Virus record (IMG/VR): IMGVR_UViG_3300017989_000146
Location: 1 to 53,113 of that record
Reading direction: 5' to 3' (one strand)
Length of the DNA stretch: 53,113 nucleotides
Origin: a virus
The notes beneath the pieces were generated by a model that searched no databases, was not told the origin of the DNA, and saw only the letters and a program-made list of their open reading frames with translations. This document shows, piece after piece, positions 7,940 through 15,800 of the stretch (position 1 is its first letter; each line of letters begins with the position of its first letter). The translations under genes were made by a program, and so were the position numbers.

Positions 7940-8467
7940 ATGAAGAGAAGCGGTTTATTCGGATGGATGTTCTGGGGTGCAATCGTCGTGTCTCTGGCCT
8001 GGTCTTCGCTGTTCATGGCCTTCGTGCCTGAGGCGTTTGCCGGTCATACGACCGTCGAAGGTCGTGGCCCACACCACGTCGGATGGCATCATGATCTGAT
8101 TCCCTATGACCAGTACCAGCTCGATCGTCTTTACTTCAGAGTCTATTTCCTGAGAGAGACGGCCGACCCGGCGACTGAAAAAATCTGCGTCGCCGATGGT
8201 CACTATGCTCTCTGGGCTCATGACGGGCCAGGGTGTCCAGGGGATGATGACCCCGCTTACCGAAGCCCCGAGTTGCTCATCCCTGAAAAGGGAAAGTGGC
8301 TGGTCGGGTGCTCGACCTATTTCCAGCTTGATTCAGGAGACATCTATGAATCGGCGATCGCCTGGTCTGAAGACTCGTCGATGACATGCCAGGGGATGAC
8401 CTGGGATTACCTCTGGATCGGAACGATCGGATGTATCTCGAATTTCATGATCAGTCCTTCACCATGA
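7940..8467 (+). CDS. Exported protein with signal peptide
   Basis: A 175-residue product. The N-terminus MKRSGLFGWMFWGAIVVSL... ends in PEAFAG, a good signal peptidase I site (AFA-G) near residue 34. The mature region is acidic with several cysteines (EKICVADG, GPGCPG, VGCSTYF, MTCQG, IGCIS) that could form disulphides in an oxidising compartment. ATG 7940 is chosen because GAGAGGAG precedes it and the signal starts there. The function is unknown; secretion is inferred. Confidence 0.7.
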   Translation: MKRSGLFGWMFWGAIVVSLAWSSLFMAFVPEAFAGHTTVEGRGPHHVGWHHDLIPYDQYQLDRLYFRVYFLRETADPATEKICVADGHYALWAHDGPGCPGDDDPAYRSPELLIPEKGKWLVGCSTYFQLDSGDIYESAIAWSEDSSMTCQGMTWDYLWIGTIGCISNFMISPSP

Positions 8468-8721
8468 GCGGCTGGCGATTCGGGGACAAGGGACAGGCTG
8501 CCATCCTGACGGCAGTCGAAGAACATCGGGCATACCTGCGTGGGAGCAAGCATATCAGTGATGCGTTCATCAAAGACGATGCGACGCCAGAGGATCTGAT
8601 GGCCGGTCTGCTCGGGGTGCTCGCTCATCCAAGGACGAGGCCGAGACAGCCGTTCAAAGAGTCAGTCGCAAAGGCCGCGGCATTCATGTATCGAGGATAC
8701 GGAAAGGGAGGGAGACGATGA
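8464..8721 (+). CDS. Hypothetical alpha-helical phage protein
   Basis: An 85-residue all-helical protein (KGQAAILTAVEEHRAYL, ATPEDLMAGLLGVLAH, FKESVAKAAAFMYRGYG). ATG 8464 forms an ATGA overlap with the exported protein; an in-frame ATG at 8431 is the alternative and would add 11 residues. There is no clear ribosome site for either, so coupling is assumed. No family is recognised. Confidence 0.6.
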   Translation: MSGWRFGDKGQAAILTAVEEHRAYLRGSKHISDAFIKDDATPEDLMAGLLGVLAHPRTRPRQPFKESVAKAAAFMYRGYGKGGRR

Positions 8722-9020
8722 TGATCGAATCGATCGACATCGGAAACCTGACGCATAAACTCAGGATGATTGAGCGGACTCACCATATGACAGCGGTGCT
8801 GGTCGTGCTGCCCGATAGTACGGTACGGGTATTGACCAGCCACGGGAAGACGGGAAGGATCCGAAGTGACACGGCGCTGAGCTGGGCGCTCACCGACTTG
8901 CTGGCCTATGGGCCGGCGTCGAAGACACTCAGTGCGGCAGACGTGGTTCCGATAACGGCAGACGCTCCACGACGGCCGGGGGCCGAAAGACAAGGGGCAG
9001 ATGGGAGGCAGACTTCATGA
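8718..9020 (+). CDS. Hypothetical protein, 100 aa
   Basis: Starts ATGATG with GGGAGG upstream and overlaps the previous stop by four bases. The N-terminal 70 residues look like a compact alpha/beta unit (HMTAVLVVLPDSTVRVLTSHG); the C-terminal 30 are Pro/Arg-rich and probably disordered. No function is recognised. Confidence 0.6.
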   Translation: MMIESIDIGNLTHKLRMIERTHHMTAVLVVLPDSTVRVLTSHGKTGRIRSDTALSWALTDLLAYGPASKTLSAADVVPITADAPRRPGAERQGADGRQTS

Positions 9021-9175
9021 GGTCGTTCCACGATTTTTTCAAGAATGGAAAGCCGACGCCGAGGAAGATCCTGGGGTCGAAGCATCTCGGAAGCAAACCG
9101 AGGAAATTGAGTGCGGTGCCCCGCCGGCGAAGGCGGAACCGCATCGCTCGGCTCTCGCGCAGGAAAAACAGATAA
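9017..9175 (+). CDS. Very basic 52-aa protein
   Basis: ATG 9017 overlaps the previous stop (ATGA) and has GGGAGG 8 bases upstream. The product is strongly basic (KPRK, PRRRRRNRIARLSRRKNR) after a short aromatic N-terminus RSFHDFFKNG. It is likely a nucleic-acid-binding or otherwise charged accessory protein. A competing frame 9001-9195 covers the same DNA, but it lacks a ribosome site and its composition reads as a shadow. Confidence 0.55.
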   Translation: MRSFHDFFKNGKPTPRKILGSKHLGSKPRKLSAVPRRRRRNRIARLSRRKNR

Positions 9176-9222
9176 CTGTCGACCGGTGCATGTGAAAGTG
9201 GTAGCATGTACTGGTCATAGCA

Positions 9223-9275
9223 GCTTCGATGTGATGGGCTGGCATCGAAGCAAACCCCGGGAGGGGCTGACGCCC
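9223..9275 (+). promoter_or_regulatory. Hairpin-rich 5' leader of the 9301 gene
   Basis: In the 125-base gap before the 9301 gene there is a perfect 9-bp inverted repeat (GCTTCGATG at 9223-9231 with CATCGAAGC at 9243-9251, 11-base loop). Two mutually exclusive short hairpins follow: CCCC 9255-9258 with GGGG 9263-9266, or GGGC 9264-9267 with GCCC 9272-9275. The ribosome site AGAAGGAG (9286-9293) comes just after. Upstream, TCGACC 17 bases before TAGCAT is only a weak promoter match. This may be a processed or stabilising leader. Confidence 0.5.
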
Positions 9276-9300
9276 ACAACCTAAGAGAAGGAGCAAAACC

Positions 9301-9738
9301 ATGGCAGGAGCAAACCAGCACACGAAAAAGAAGAAGCAGAAGGAAGGCATGGACGCGCTGCGTGACCTGCTCGCCGGCAAGGATGCCGGTCGCACCGGCC
9401 CGGCTGAGCTGTTCGAATTCTTCGACGGCATGACCGCGGCAAACGCGAAGCGGACGTACGACGAGTATCAGCATGAGTCGCTCGCCGATATCCGCGCCAA
9501 TCGGCAGAAAGCCGATGACCTGCACGAGCTCTCCGTCCAGGCCATGCAGAACGCCATCGAGACGGCGAACCTGGTCGGCAAGAATGCGACGATCGCGTCC
9601 AATCTCATCAATACCCAGGCCGTCAGGCATGGGGATCTCTCGATCGACCGGCAGTGGAACGTCGACGAGGTGGCGGCGATGCTGACCGTCATCCTGAAGA
9701 CCTTCGCCGGCATGGCATCGGACGACGACGACGACTAG
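9301..9738 (+). CDS. Highly expressed helical protein of unknown function
   Basis: A 145-residue protein with basic N-terminus (HTKKKKQKEG), long helices (ANAKRTYDEYQHESLADIRANRQKADDL as a pattern, then ELSVQAMQNAIETANLVGKNATIASNL), a segment AVRHGDLSIDRQWN and an acidic tail of five Asp. Its codons end mostly in C or G, as in the capsid, sheath and tube genes and unlike its neighbours, which suggests strong expression. It has its own structured leader and a long downstream hairpin, so it is probably a separate high-level transcript. It ends in TAG. No family is recognised; a virion, internal or DNA-condensing protein is possible. Confidence 0.75.
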   Translation: MAGANQHTKKKKQKEGMDALRDLLAGKDAGRTGPAELFEFFDGMTAANAKRTYDEYQHESLADIRANRQKADDLHELSVQAMQNAIETANLVGKNATIASNLINTQAVRHGDLSIDRQWNVDEVAAMLTVILKTFAGMASDDDDD

Positions 9739-9755
9739 TATTTCACATCAGGATG

Positions 9756-9802
9756 AGTGAAGAGCGCCTGCGGAGATCAGCCCTGCCCAGGCGTTCTTCG
9801 CT
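9756..9802 (+). terminator. Long hairpin after the 9301 gene
   Basis: A 15-bp inverted repeat (9756-9770 with 9788-9802, two G-U pairs, 17-base loop) lies directly downstream of the 9301 gene. It has no T tract, so it may act as a transcript 3'-end stabiliser or a Rho-assisted terminator rather than a classic intrinsic terminator. Confidence 0.5.
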
Positions 9803-9832
9803 GAGGTTCGACAAGCAGCGGAGGTTTCTGTT

Positions 9833-9928
9833 ATGATCACATCCAGGTCGGTAATCGACCTCCTGCTCGGGTCATCGATGGTTATCCAGCTGCTCAACGA
9901 TTCGGCTCATAATAGACGGAGGTTGTGA
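9833..9928 (+). CDS. Possible 31-aa hydrophobic peptide
   Basis: A small frame with ATG 9833 and CGGAGG 8 bases upstream. The product has a hydrophobic middle (VIDLLLGSSMVIQLL) and a basic end (NRRRL). The last base overlaps the ParB-fold start. It is supported only by the ribosome site and position, so it could be a chance frame or a leader peptide for the downstream operon. Confidence 0.35.
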   Translation: MITSRSVIDLLLGSSMVIQLLNDSAHNRRRL

Positions 9929-10689
9929 TGGCAAAGAAAACAGGTCGGCGCCGGCCCCGCCTTCCGGCACCGAAGACCGTTCCTATCTCGTCACTGACTC
10001 CACACCCGAAGAATTACTGCCAGCACCCCGAAGACCAGATCGAGCACATCAAGGAAAGTATCCTCGAGCATGGGCTTTACAGGAACATCGTCGTCGCGAA
10101 TGACTTGACGATCCTGGCTGGCCACGGCGTTGTGGAAGCAGCGAAGCTTCTCGGTATCAAGCAGGTGCCGATCATCAAAGTGAAAGTCGGCCCCAATGAT
10201 CCTCGTGCGCTGAAGCTGCTCGCCGGCGACAACGAGATCAGTCACCTCAGAGAAATCGATGATAGGATGCTCACGTCGATCTTGAAGGAGATCAAGGAGC
10301 ACGACGAAGAGGGGCTGCTTGGGACGGGGTTCGATGATGCGATGCTGGCGAACCTGCTATTCGTGACGAAGCCGGCGTCAGAGGTGCAGGATTTCGATGA
10401 GGCTGCTCACTGGGTCGGGATGCCCGAGTACAACAAGGAAACTCGACCCCTGCAGATGAACGTCAGCTTCAGGAATATGAAAGACCGCGCTGAGTTCGTG
10501 AAGCTGCTCGGTCTGGATGTGACGGACGCGACGAAGGCGGTCTGGTTCCCACAGCAGGAGCGACGTGACATAGTCTCAGTCAAGTTTCTCGGAGAGGGTT
10601 ACGAGAAGGAATCCCCGACCGGACTGAGTGCGACGCTTGCAGGTGAGCCGCCCGATATTCCTGGGTGGAAGGAGACGAAGAAAAAATGA
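9928..10689 (+). CDS. ParB/Srx-fold N-terminal domain protein
   Basis: A 253-residue protein. Residues about 15-110 carry the ParB/sulfiredoxin fold pattern: PISSLTPHPKNYCQHPEDQIEHI, ILEHGLYRNIVV, TILAGHGVVEAAKLLG (the GHG/R nucleotide-binding loop) and VPIIKV. A C-terminal region (LQMNVSFRNMKDRAEFVKLLG) is typical of phage versions of this family found just before terminase genes. The ParB fold binds nucleotides (CTP in true ParB) and in phages is often linked to DNA modification or packaging. ATG 9928 has GGAGG close upstream. It is followed by two TAGT glycosyltransferase genes, a context described for base-hypermodifying phages. Confidence 0.88.
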   Translation: MAKKTGRRRPRLPAPKTVPISSLTPHPKNYCQHPEDQIEHIKESILEHGLYRNIVVANDLTILAGHGVVEAAKLLGIKQVPIIKVKVGPNDPRALKLLAGDNEISHLREIDDRMLTSILKEIKEHDEEGLLGTGFDDAMLANLLFVTKPASEVQDFDEAAHWVGMPEYNKETRPLQMNVSFRNMKDRAEFVKLLGLDVTDATKAVWFPQQERRDIVSVKFLGEGYEKESPTGLSATLAGEPPDIPGWKETKKK

Positions 10690-11440
10690 GCAAGCTGCCG
10701 AAGCACCCCGTATTCGTTCCGACCAAGGCCAGGGCCGAGAATGCTACGACCCCGACCGTCTTGGCCAATGAGGGGATTCAGACGACTCTGTTCGTTGAAT
10801 CTCTGGATGTCGAGCCATACTCGAAGGCATTTCCTGAATGTCCGATAGTCGAACTCCCGGACAAGGACAGGGGAGTCGCCTACGCTCGGCAGTTCGTTTT
10901 GGACTACGCTCGCTCTCAGGGTATCGAGAGGTTCTGCAGGGTATCGAGAGGTTCTGGGAGTTGGACGACGATATCACCGGATTCGGCCGAGTGGAGAACA
11001 TGAAAGTCAATAACGCCACGGCAGCCGAAGTCTTGACGCGGATCGAGGATCTGGTTGATGACTCGCCTCGGATCGCTATGGCTGGCCCCGAGTTTCCGGT
11101 GTGGGCGAGGATGCACCAGAAAGCCTGGAAGATGCACACCCGCGTCGTCTGCTGCATGTTGATGTCTTCGTATACCGGCGTTGACTATGACCTGAACATC
11201 GCATCCAGGGAAGACCTTGACTTCTGTATTGCGACACTCCTGGCTGGATGGGAAACCATTCTGGTGCAAGACTGCGTCATGAAAATCCCGAAGCCAGGAA
11301 ACCCAGGGGGGTGTGCGACTGTGATTTCCGATCGGGCGAAGTCCGACGCTGAGGGTGATGCTATGCTGATGGAAAAGTACCCAGGCTTGATCAGCCCGAG
11401 GAAAGGGAAAAAGGCGACCGTCAGGTGGGCGCGAATCTGA
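10686..11440 (+). pseudogene. TET-associated glycosyltransferase (TAGT), frame broken by 20-bp tandem duplication
   Basis: A GT-A-type glycosyltransferase of the TAGT family, predicted to add sugars to hydroxymethylated pyrimidines in phage DNA. The first frame (10686-11003) has the family start (HPVFVPTKARAENATTPTVL, VEPYSKAFP, VELPDKDRGVAYARQFVLDYA). The second frame resumes at IERFWELDDDITGF, then HTRVVCCMLM, SREDLDFCIATLLAGWETILVQD and GGCATVISDRAKSDAE. The break is an exact 20-bp direct duplication (10917-10936 and 10937-10956). Removing one copy restores a single 244-residue protein with the acidic motif ELDDD immediately after the repeat. As given, the product is out of frame before the active-site aspartates. 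It may be an assembly or sequencing error, a mutation, or a slippage-controlled switch. Confidence 0.85.
10917..10956 (+). repeat. Perfect 20-bp tandem duplication inside TAGT
   Basis: Two identical adjacent copies of a 20-base unit beginning CAGGGTATCG and ending GGTTCTG (10917-10936, 10937-10956). Twenty is not a multiple of three, so the copy number sets the reading frame: one copy is in frame, two are out of frame. There are no mismatches between copies, which points to a very recent event or an artefact. Confidence 0.95.
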
Positions 11441-11452
11441 GGAGGCTATGAC

Positions 11453-12340
11453 ATGCCGGCTTCGATACTTCCACGATATCCGATTTACATTCCTTCGAAG
11501 GGACGAGCGAATAAATGCTTCACAGCTCAGTTCCTCATGGCTGACGGGGTCTCGTTCCGACTCGTCGTAGAGGAGACCGAGCAAGATGATTACGCGAATC
11601 GGTTCGGCGCCGAGCGGTTACTGGTGCTCCCCTTCAAGGATCAAGGGTCTGTCATCCCGACAAGAAACTGGATAAAGGCCCACTCTGCTGAAGAGGGATA
11701 CGAACGTCATTGGCAGCTCGATGATAACATCCGGCACATCATGAGATGGAATGATGGCTGGCGAATTCGGTGTGAGGCTGGCCCTGCGATAGCCGCCGTG
11801 GAGGATTTCACGGACAGGTATGAGAATGTCGCAATCTCGGGGATGAACTATGTCATGTTCGGAGTCGGCCCGGCGAAGCCCTTCATCCTGAATTGCCGTG
11901 TCTACTCGTGCAGCCTCATCCTGAACAGTATCCCTCATGAGTGGCGTGTAAGGTATAACGAGGATGCTGATATCTGCCTACAGGTTCTTGCGGACGGATG
12001 GTGCACCGTCCTGGTCAATGCGTTCCTCGTTAAGAAAATCAAGACGATGGTGATCAAGGGCGGGAACACCGACGAGATCTACCAGGGAGACGGGCGCGCG
12101 AAGATGGCTCGTTCGCTTGAGAGGATGTGGCCTGGGGTTGTGAAGACGAAGCGTCGCTTCGGTCGTCCTCAGCATCACATCTTCGATGGGTGGAAGAGAT
12201 TCGATACGCCATTGAAACTGAAACCCGAGGTCGACTTGTCGAAGATGCCGGCAGTTGATGACTATGGGTTGAAGCTGAAGCAGGTTGCCCCGAAGGTGCG
12301 GAGCAAGGAATTGAAAAAGCTGCTGAGGAAAAATGGCTGA
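11453..12340 (+). CDS. TET-associated glycosyltransferase (TAGT), intact copy
   Basis: A 295-residue paralogue of the broken gene just upstream. It has the N-terminal YPIYIPSKGRANKCFTAQFL, LPFKDQGSVIPTRNW, the acidic metal-binding motif WQLDDNI (about residues 88-94), a central FILNCRVYSCSLILNS and the second acidic motif YNEDADICLQVLADGWCTVLV, then a Lys-rich tail. These are GT-A glycosyltransferase features specific to the TAGT family, proposed to modify oxidised or hydroxymethylated bases in DNA. The sugar donor and the base are unknown, and no TET/JBP oxygenase or dNMP hydroxymethylase is visible in the window. It lies between the ParB-fold and terminase genes. Confidence 0.88.
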   Translation: MPASILPRYPIYIPSKGRANKCFTAQFLMADGVSFRLVVEETEQDDYANRFGAERLLVLPFKDQGSVIPTRNWIKAHSAEEGYERHWQLDDNIRHIMRWNDGWRIRCEAGPAIAAVEDFTDRYENVAISGMNYVMFGVGPAKPFILNCRVYSCSLILNSIPHEWRVRYNEDADICLQVLADGWCTVLVNAFLVKKIKTMVIKGGNTDEIYQGDGRAKMARSLERMWPGVVKTKRRFGRPQHHIFDGWKRFDTPLKLKPEVDLSKMPAVDDYGLKLKQVAPKVRSKELKKLLRKNG

Positions 12341-13049
12341 GCAGGTGAACAGTTGGGATCGTCAGGCAGATGAGCGGGATAAGCCTTGGGCCGCGTTCGT
12401 GGTATTCAGGGATATGGGGAAGGATCGGAATCTTCTCCAAGCATACCGCGACACCTACGGTCGCCAGAATGCCAAGAAGGCTCCCGGGTGGTATGCTGCT
12501 TGGGCGAAGAAGCATGACTGGCGTCGTCGTGCTGCTGCCTGGGATGCGCATCTCGATCAGATCGCGCAGGATGGCGTCGAGGATGGTGTCGAGGAACAGG
12601 GGCGACGTCTTGGGGTCGAGTGGAGGGTTCGGCGTTCCGAGTTGATGGAAGTCAGTGCGCGACTACTCCGCAAAGCAGAGCAGATGCTTGACTTCCCGAT
12701 CGCTAGACAAGAGCGCACGACGCAGACCGATGAAGATGGGAACGCGACTGAGATCGTGATCGTCAATCCAGCCAGGTTCACATTCTCGACTGCAGCGAAA
12801 CTGGCCGAGGCCTCGGCCAAGCTCGGAGCTATCGCGGCTGAGAAGTCACTGGATCCGCATCGGTTCGGGATGAATGATGATGCTGATATCGCGGCGATAA
12901 ATTCCGAGAAGCAGAAAGCGATGCAGCGTCTTCTTGCTGACCCTGAAAGCCGGGCCGCTCTCGATGTCCTCGCCAAGAAAACCCCGACTCCGAATTATGC
13001 CAATGGAGTCCAGCCAGAACCCGATGATGATGAGGGGGGTGAAGTCTGA
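12333..13049 (+). CDS. terS: Terminase small subunit (putative)
   Basis: A 238-residue protein that overlaps TAGT by 8 bases and abuts the large terminase (TGATG). The N-terminal part has the layout of a terminase small-subunit DNA-binding region (WAAFVVFRDMGKDRNLLQAYRDTYG, then WYAAWAKKHDWRRRAAAWDAHLD). The middle is a long helix (VEWRVRRSELMEVSARLLRKAEQML) suited to oligomerisation, and the C-terminus is Asp/Glu-rich and disordered. The role is recognition of viral DNA for packaging and recruitment of TerL. The assignment rests on position and layout more than on a strict motif. Confidence 0.75.
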   Translation: MAEQVNSWDRQADERDKPWAAFVVFRDMGKDRNLLQAYRDTYGRQNAKKAPGWYAAWAKKHDWRRRAAAWDAHLDQIAQDGVEDGVEEQGRRLGVEWRVRRSELMEVSARLLRKAEQMLDFPIARQERTTQTDEDGNATEIVIVNPARFTFSTAAKLAEASAKLGAIAAEKSLDPHRFGMNDDADIAAINSEKQKAMQRLLADPESRAALDVLAKKTPTPNYANGVQPEPDDDEGGEV

Positions 13050-14482
13050 TGCAAGCGACTGCCCTGGACTATGGGAACGATAGCTGGAAATGCTCCATAG
13101 ATGACTATGCCCGAATCGCGTCTGGCGGTGAGTGGTTTCCATACCACTATCTTGAACGCCTCGCTACTAAAATCCGAGATACAATCTTGACTGGCGGCGG
13201 TCGCCTGATTATCGGGATGCCGCCTCAGAACGGGAAATCTCAGCTCATCTCGCGATGGACGACGACGTGGTTTCTCGATACGTTCCCTGATCGGTGGGTA
13301 TTGAATACCAGCTATGAGGCATCGAAGGCGGTCAGGTGGGGTCGTGTCGTCCGTAATTATTTCATGACTGCTTCGAATCCGTGGACGAGGGTACTCCCTG
13401 GACACGCGGCTGCGAATAACTGGGGAACCACGGCTGGCGGGGGGATGGTCTGCGCTGGTGTGAATGGGCCCCTCGCCGGCGAGCCTGGTGATCTGCTCCT
13501 GATTGATGATCCCTATAAAAACTGGCTACAGGCTCATTCCAGGGCATATGAGAAATCGCTATTCGGAGGTGGTGACGCTGAAGAGGCTGGCTGGTTCGAC
13601 TCGACTTTTTATACGAGGCAGAGGCCAGGGGCGACTATCATTCTCATCATGCACCGATGGTCAAAGCATGATCTCGCTGCGTGGCTGCTCAAGGACCATT
13701 CTGATAATTGGGAATTTGTCGCGTGTCCTGCAATCGCTACGAAGAACGATTGGCTCGGTCGGCCCCTCGGGACTCCCCTTTGTCCGCAACGCTATCCCCT
13801 GGACGTTCTCAAAAAAATAAAAGCCGGTGTGTCTCCGCTCGTCTGGGCGGGGCTGTTTCAGCAGGACCCGGTCGCTGAGGGTGGAACGGTTATCCAGCGC
13901 GACTGGCTCAAGCAGTATTGGGATGTGTTACCACCATACTTCGATGAAATCCTCTGTTCCTGGGATATGGCATTCAAGAACAAGGCGACTTCAAGTTTCG
14001 TCTGCGGTCAGGTCTGGGGTCGTTATGCCGGCAAGTTTTTTCTGATCGGCCAGGTTCATGCTCGGATGTCATATACCCAGACCAGGGCAGCCACTGTCCA
14101 GCTCGCCTCCGACTATGAGCATATCGGCGCACACCGGAAGGTGCTGATTGAGGACAAGGCGAACGGGCCGGCGATCATGGATGATCTGTCCGAGGTACTT
14201 CCTGGATTGATCCCGTTCAGCCCTGAGAAATACGGGAGTAAGGAGGCCAGGCTACACGCCACGAGTCCGATATTTCAGGCGAAGAACGTCATCATTCCGA
14301 ACCCGAAAATATATCCGTGGGTGAGTGCCTGGATCGATGATATGACTGCTGCGCCGAATGCTGAATATATGGATAAAGTTGACACGACGACCCAGGCGTT
14401 GATAGAGTTGTCGAAGACGACGGGAGTCGTCGTCGTTCCGAAGATCGAGGGGCTCACGCGGACGAGCCCGTGGAGGAGTTGA
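13049..14482 (+). CDS. terL: Terminase large subunit
   Basis: The 477-residue packaging motor. The ATPase domain has the Walker A-type motif GMPPQNGKS (about residues 56-64), and Walker B LLIDDPYKN (about 150) with a following helix. The C-terminal RNase H-like nuclease shows SWDMAFKN (about 303), VLIEDKANG (about 370) and a late acidic site in WIDDMTAAPN...DKVDTTTQAL. Complete length and motifs suggest it is functional. It powers DNA entry through the portal and cuts concatemers. The start is coupled to TerS by TGATG. Confidence 0.95.
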   Translation: MQATALDYGNDSWKCSIDDYARIASGGEWFPYHYLERLATKIRDTILTGGGRLIIGMPPQNGKSQLISRWTTTWFLDTFPDRWVLNTSYEASKAVRWGRVVRNYFMTASNPWTRVLPGHAAANNWGTTAGGGMVCAGVNGPLAGEPGDLLLIDDPYKNWLQAHSRAYEKSLFGGGDAEEAGWFDSTFYTRQRPGATIILIMHRWSKHDLAAWLLKDHSDNWEFVACPAIATKNDWLGRPLGTPLCPQRYPLDVLKKIKAGVSPLVWAGLFQQDPVAEGGTVIQRDWLKQYWDVLPPYFDEILCSWDMAFKNKATSSFVCGQVWGRYAGKFFLIGQVHARMSYTQTRAATVQLASDYEHIGAHRKVLIEDKANGPAIMDDLSEVLPGLIPFSPEKYGSKEARLHATSPIFQAKNVIIPNPKIYPWVSAWIDDMTAAPNAEYMDKVDTTTQALIELSKTTGVVVVPKIEGLTRTSPWRS

Positions 14483-14483
14483 G

Positions 14484-15800
14484 ATGCCTGATTTCGACCC
14501 GAAGAGATTGGCCGAGTTATCGATGAAACGTTCCCGTCCTGAGTTCAACGAGATCGGGTCAACCGGTCTGAAGAGGTACGGCAACACGCTATCCGAAGAA
14601 TTTTTGCCTCAGCTCAAAGGCGGGAAGGCGATGAAGACATTCGCCGAAATGGAGGCGAATGACCCGGCAGTCCGTTCCGGTCTCTTCGTCACGAACATGC
14701 TGCTGAAGCAGGTATCCTGGTATGTCGAGCCGGTGAGTCAGGACAACGTCGATCTTGCCGCGGCCAAGTTCGTCGAACAGTGTATGGAGGATATGTCGTC
14801 GACGTGGGATGATACGATCAGTGAAATACTGACCATGCTGCCATTCGGGTTTTCTCCACTTGAGCTGGTCTATAAACTTCGGAAGGGGGAGACGAACGAC
14901 CCGACGACGAGAAGTCGATTCACGGATGGTCGGATCGGGTGGCGTAAGATGCCGCTCCGGGCGCAGGATACTATCGTAGAGTGGCTGATCGGAGACGACG
15001 GTGGAATCAATGGGCTGAAGCAGACGCCCCCCCCATCCTACAACATGGTCGAGATCCCGATCGAGAAACTCCTTCTATTCAGAACAGACACGATCAAAAA
15101 CAATCCTGAGGGCCGGTCGATTCTTCGCGCTGCTTATCGCCCCTGGTATTTCAAAAAGCGGATCGAGGAAATCGAGGGGATCGGCATCGAGCGTGACCTG
15201 GCCGGGCTGCCTACGGTCTACGCCCCCGCTGAGTGGTTCGGGGAAAGTGCAACTGCGGACCAGAAGCAAGCTCTTGCCACGCTGAAGGATATCGTCATCA
15301 ACGTCAGGCGCGATGAGCAGGAGGGTGTTCTGATTCCCCTCATGTTCGACCGCGATAAAAACCAGCTCATCAAATTCGAGTTGCTATCGACTGGTGGAAA
15401 GCGCCAGCTCGATACAGACAAGGTGATTCGCCGTTACGATCAGCGCATCCTGATGACTGTCCTGTCTGATTTTCTCCTGCTCGGTCACGAGAAAGTCGGG
15501 AGTTACGCTCTGTCGTCCGACCGCACAAATCTTCATGCTGTTGCTATCGGTGGCTGGCTCAAGGTGATCAAGAATGTCTTCAATCGATATGCCATCCCGA
15601 GACTGTTTCACTATAACGATATGCCGGTGAAGGAATTGCCGACTATCGAGCATGGTGATGTAGAAAAGCCGAACGTTGATACGATCATCAGCGCCCTGAA
15701 GTCCATGTCTGACGCCGGTATGGAGTTGTTCCCCGACGAGAAACTCGAAGCATGGATCAGGTCACTCCTAGGAGCTCCCGAGAAAGAAGACGAAGAATGA
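14484..15800 (+). CDS. Portal protein (DUF935 / Mu gp29-like)
   Basis: A 438-residue portal of the DUF935 family. Family features include TFAEMEANDPAVRSGLFVTNMLLKQVSWYVEP near the N-terminus, ILTMLPFGFSPLELVYK, FRTDTIKNNPEGRSILRAAYRPWYFKK and GSYALSSDRTNLHAVAIGG. It forms the dodecameric ring at one vertex through which DNA is pumped. TGGAGGAG precedes ATG 14484. It directly follows TerL and precedes the head-assembly genes, the usual order. Confidence 0.93.
   Translation: MPDFDPKRLAELSMKRSRPEFNEIGSTGLKRYGNTLSEEFLPQLKGGKAMKTFAEMEANDPAVRSGLFVTNMLLKQVSWYVEPVSQDNVDLAAAKFVEQCMEDMSSTWDDTISEILTMLPFGFSPLELVYKLRKGETNDPTTRSRFTDGRIGWRKMPLRAQDTIVEWLIGDDGGINGLKQTPPPSYNMVEIPIEKLLLFRTDTIKNNPEGRSILRAAYRPWYFKKRIEEIEGIGIERDLAGLPTVYAPAEWFGESATADQKQALATLKDIVINVRRDEQEGVLIPLMFDRDKNQLIKFELLSTGGKRQLDTDKVIRRYDQRILMTVLSDFLLLGHEKVGSYALSSDRTNLHAVAIGGWLKVIKNVFNRYAIPRLFHYNDMPVKELPTIEHGDVEKPNVDTIISALKSMSDAGMELFPDEKLEAWIRSLLGAPEKEDEE

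Noticed and set aside
9001-9195. 64-aa alternative frame over the basic 52-aa gene
   Set aside because: No ribosome site and no coupling; the 9017 frame has both.
9193-9221. Promoter upstream of the 9301 gene
   Set aside because: Only weak -35/-10 matches (TCGACC, TAGCAT); mentioned with the leader but not listed as a promoter.
8929-9630. 233-aa minus-strand frame
   Set aside because: Antisense to three supported plus-strand genes, composition is Arg/Leu/Gly-rich as expected of shadows, no ribosome site.
9301-9738. R-body (RebB-like) protein
   Set aside because: Some helical similarity (QAMQNA...) came to mind, but the family's conserved core is not present.
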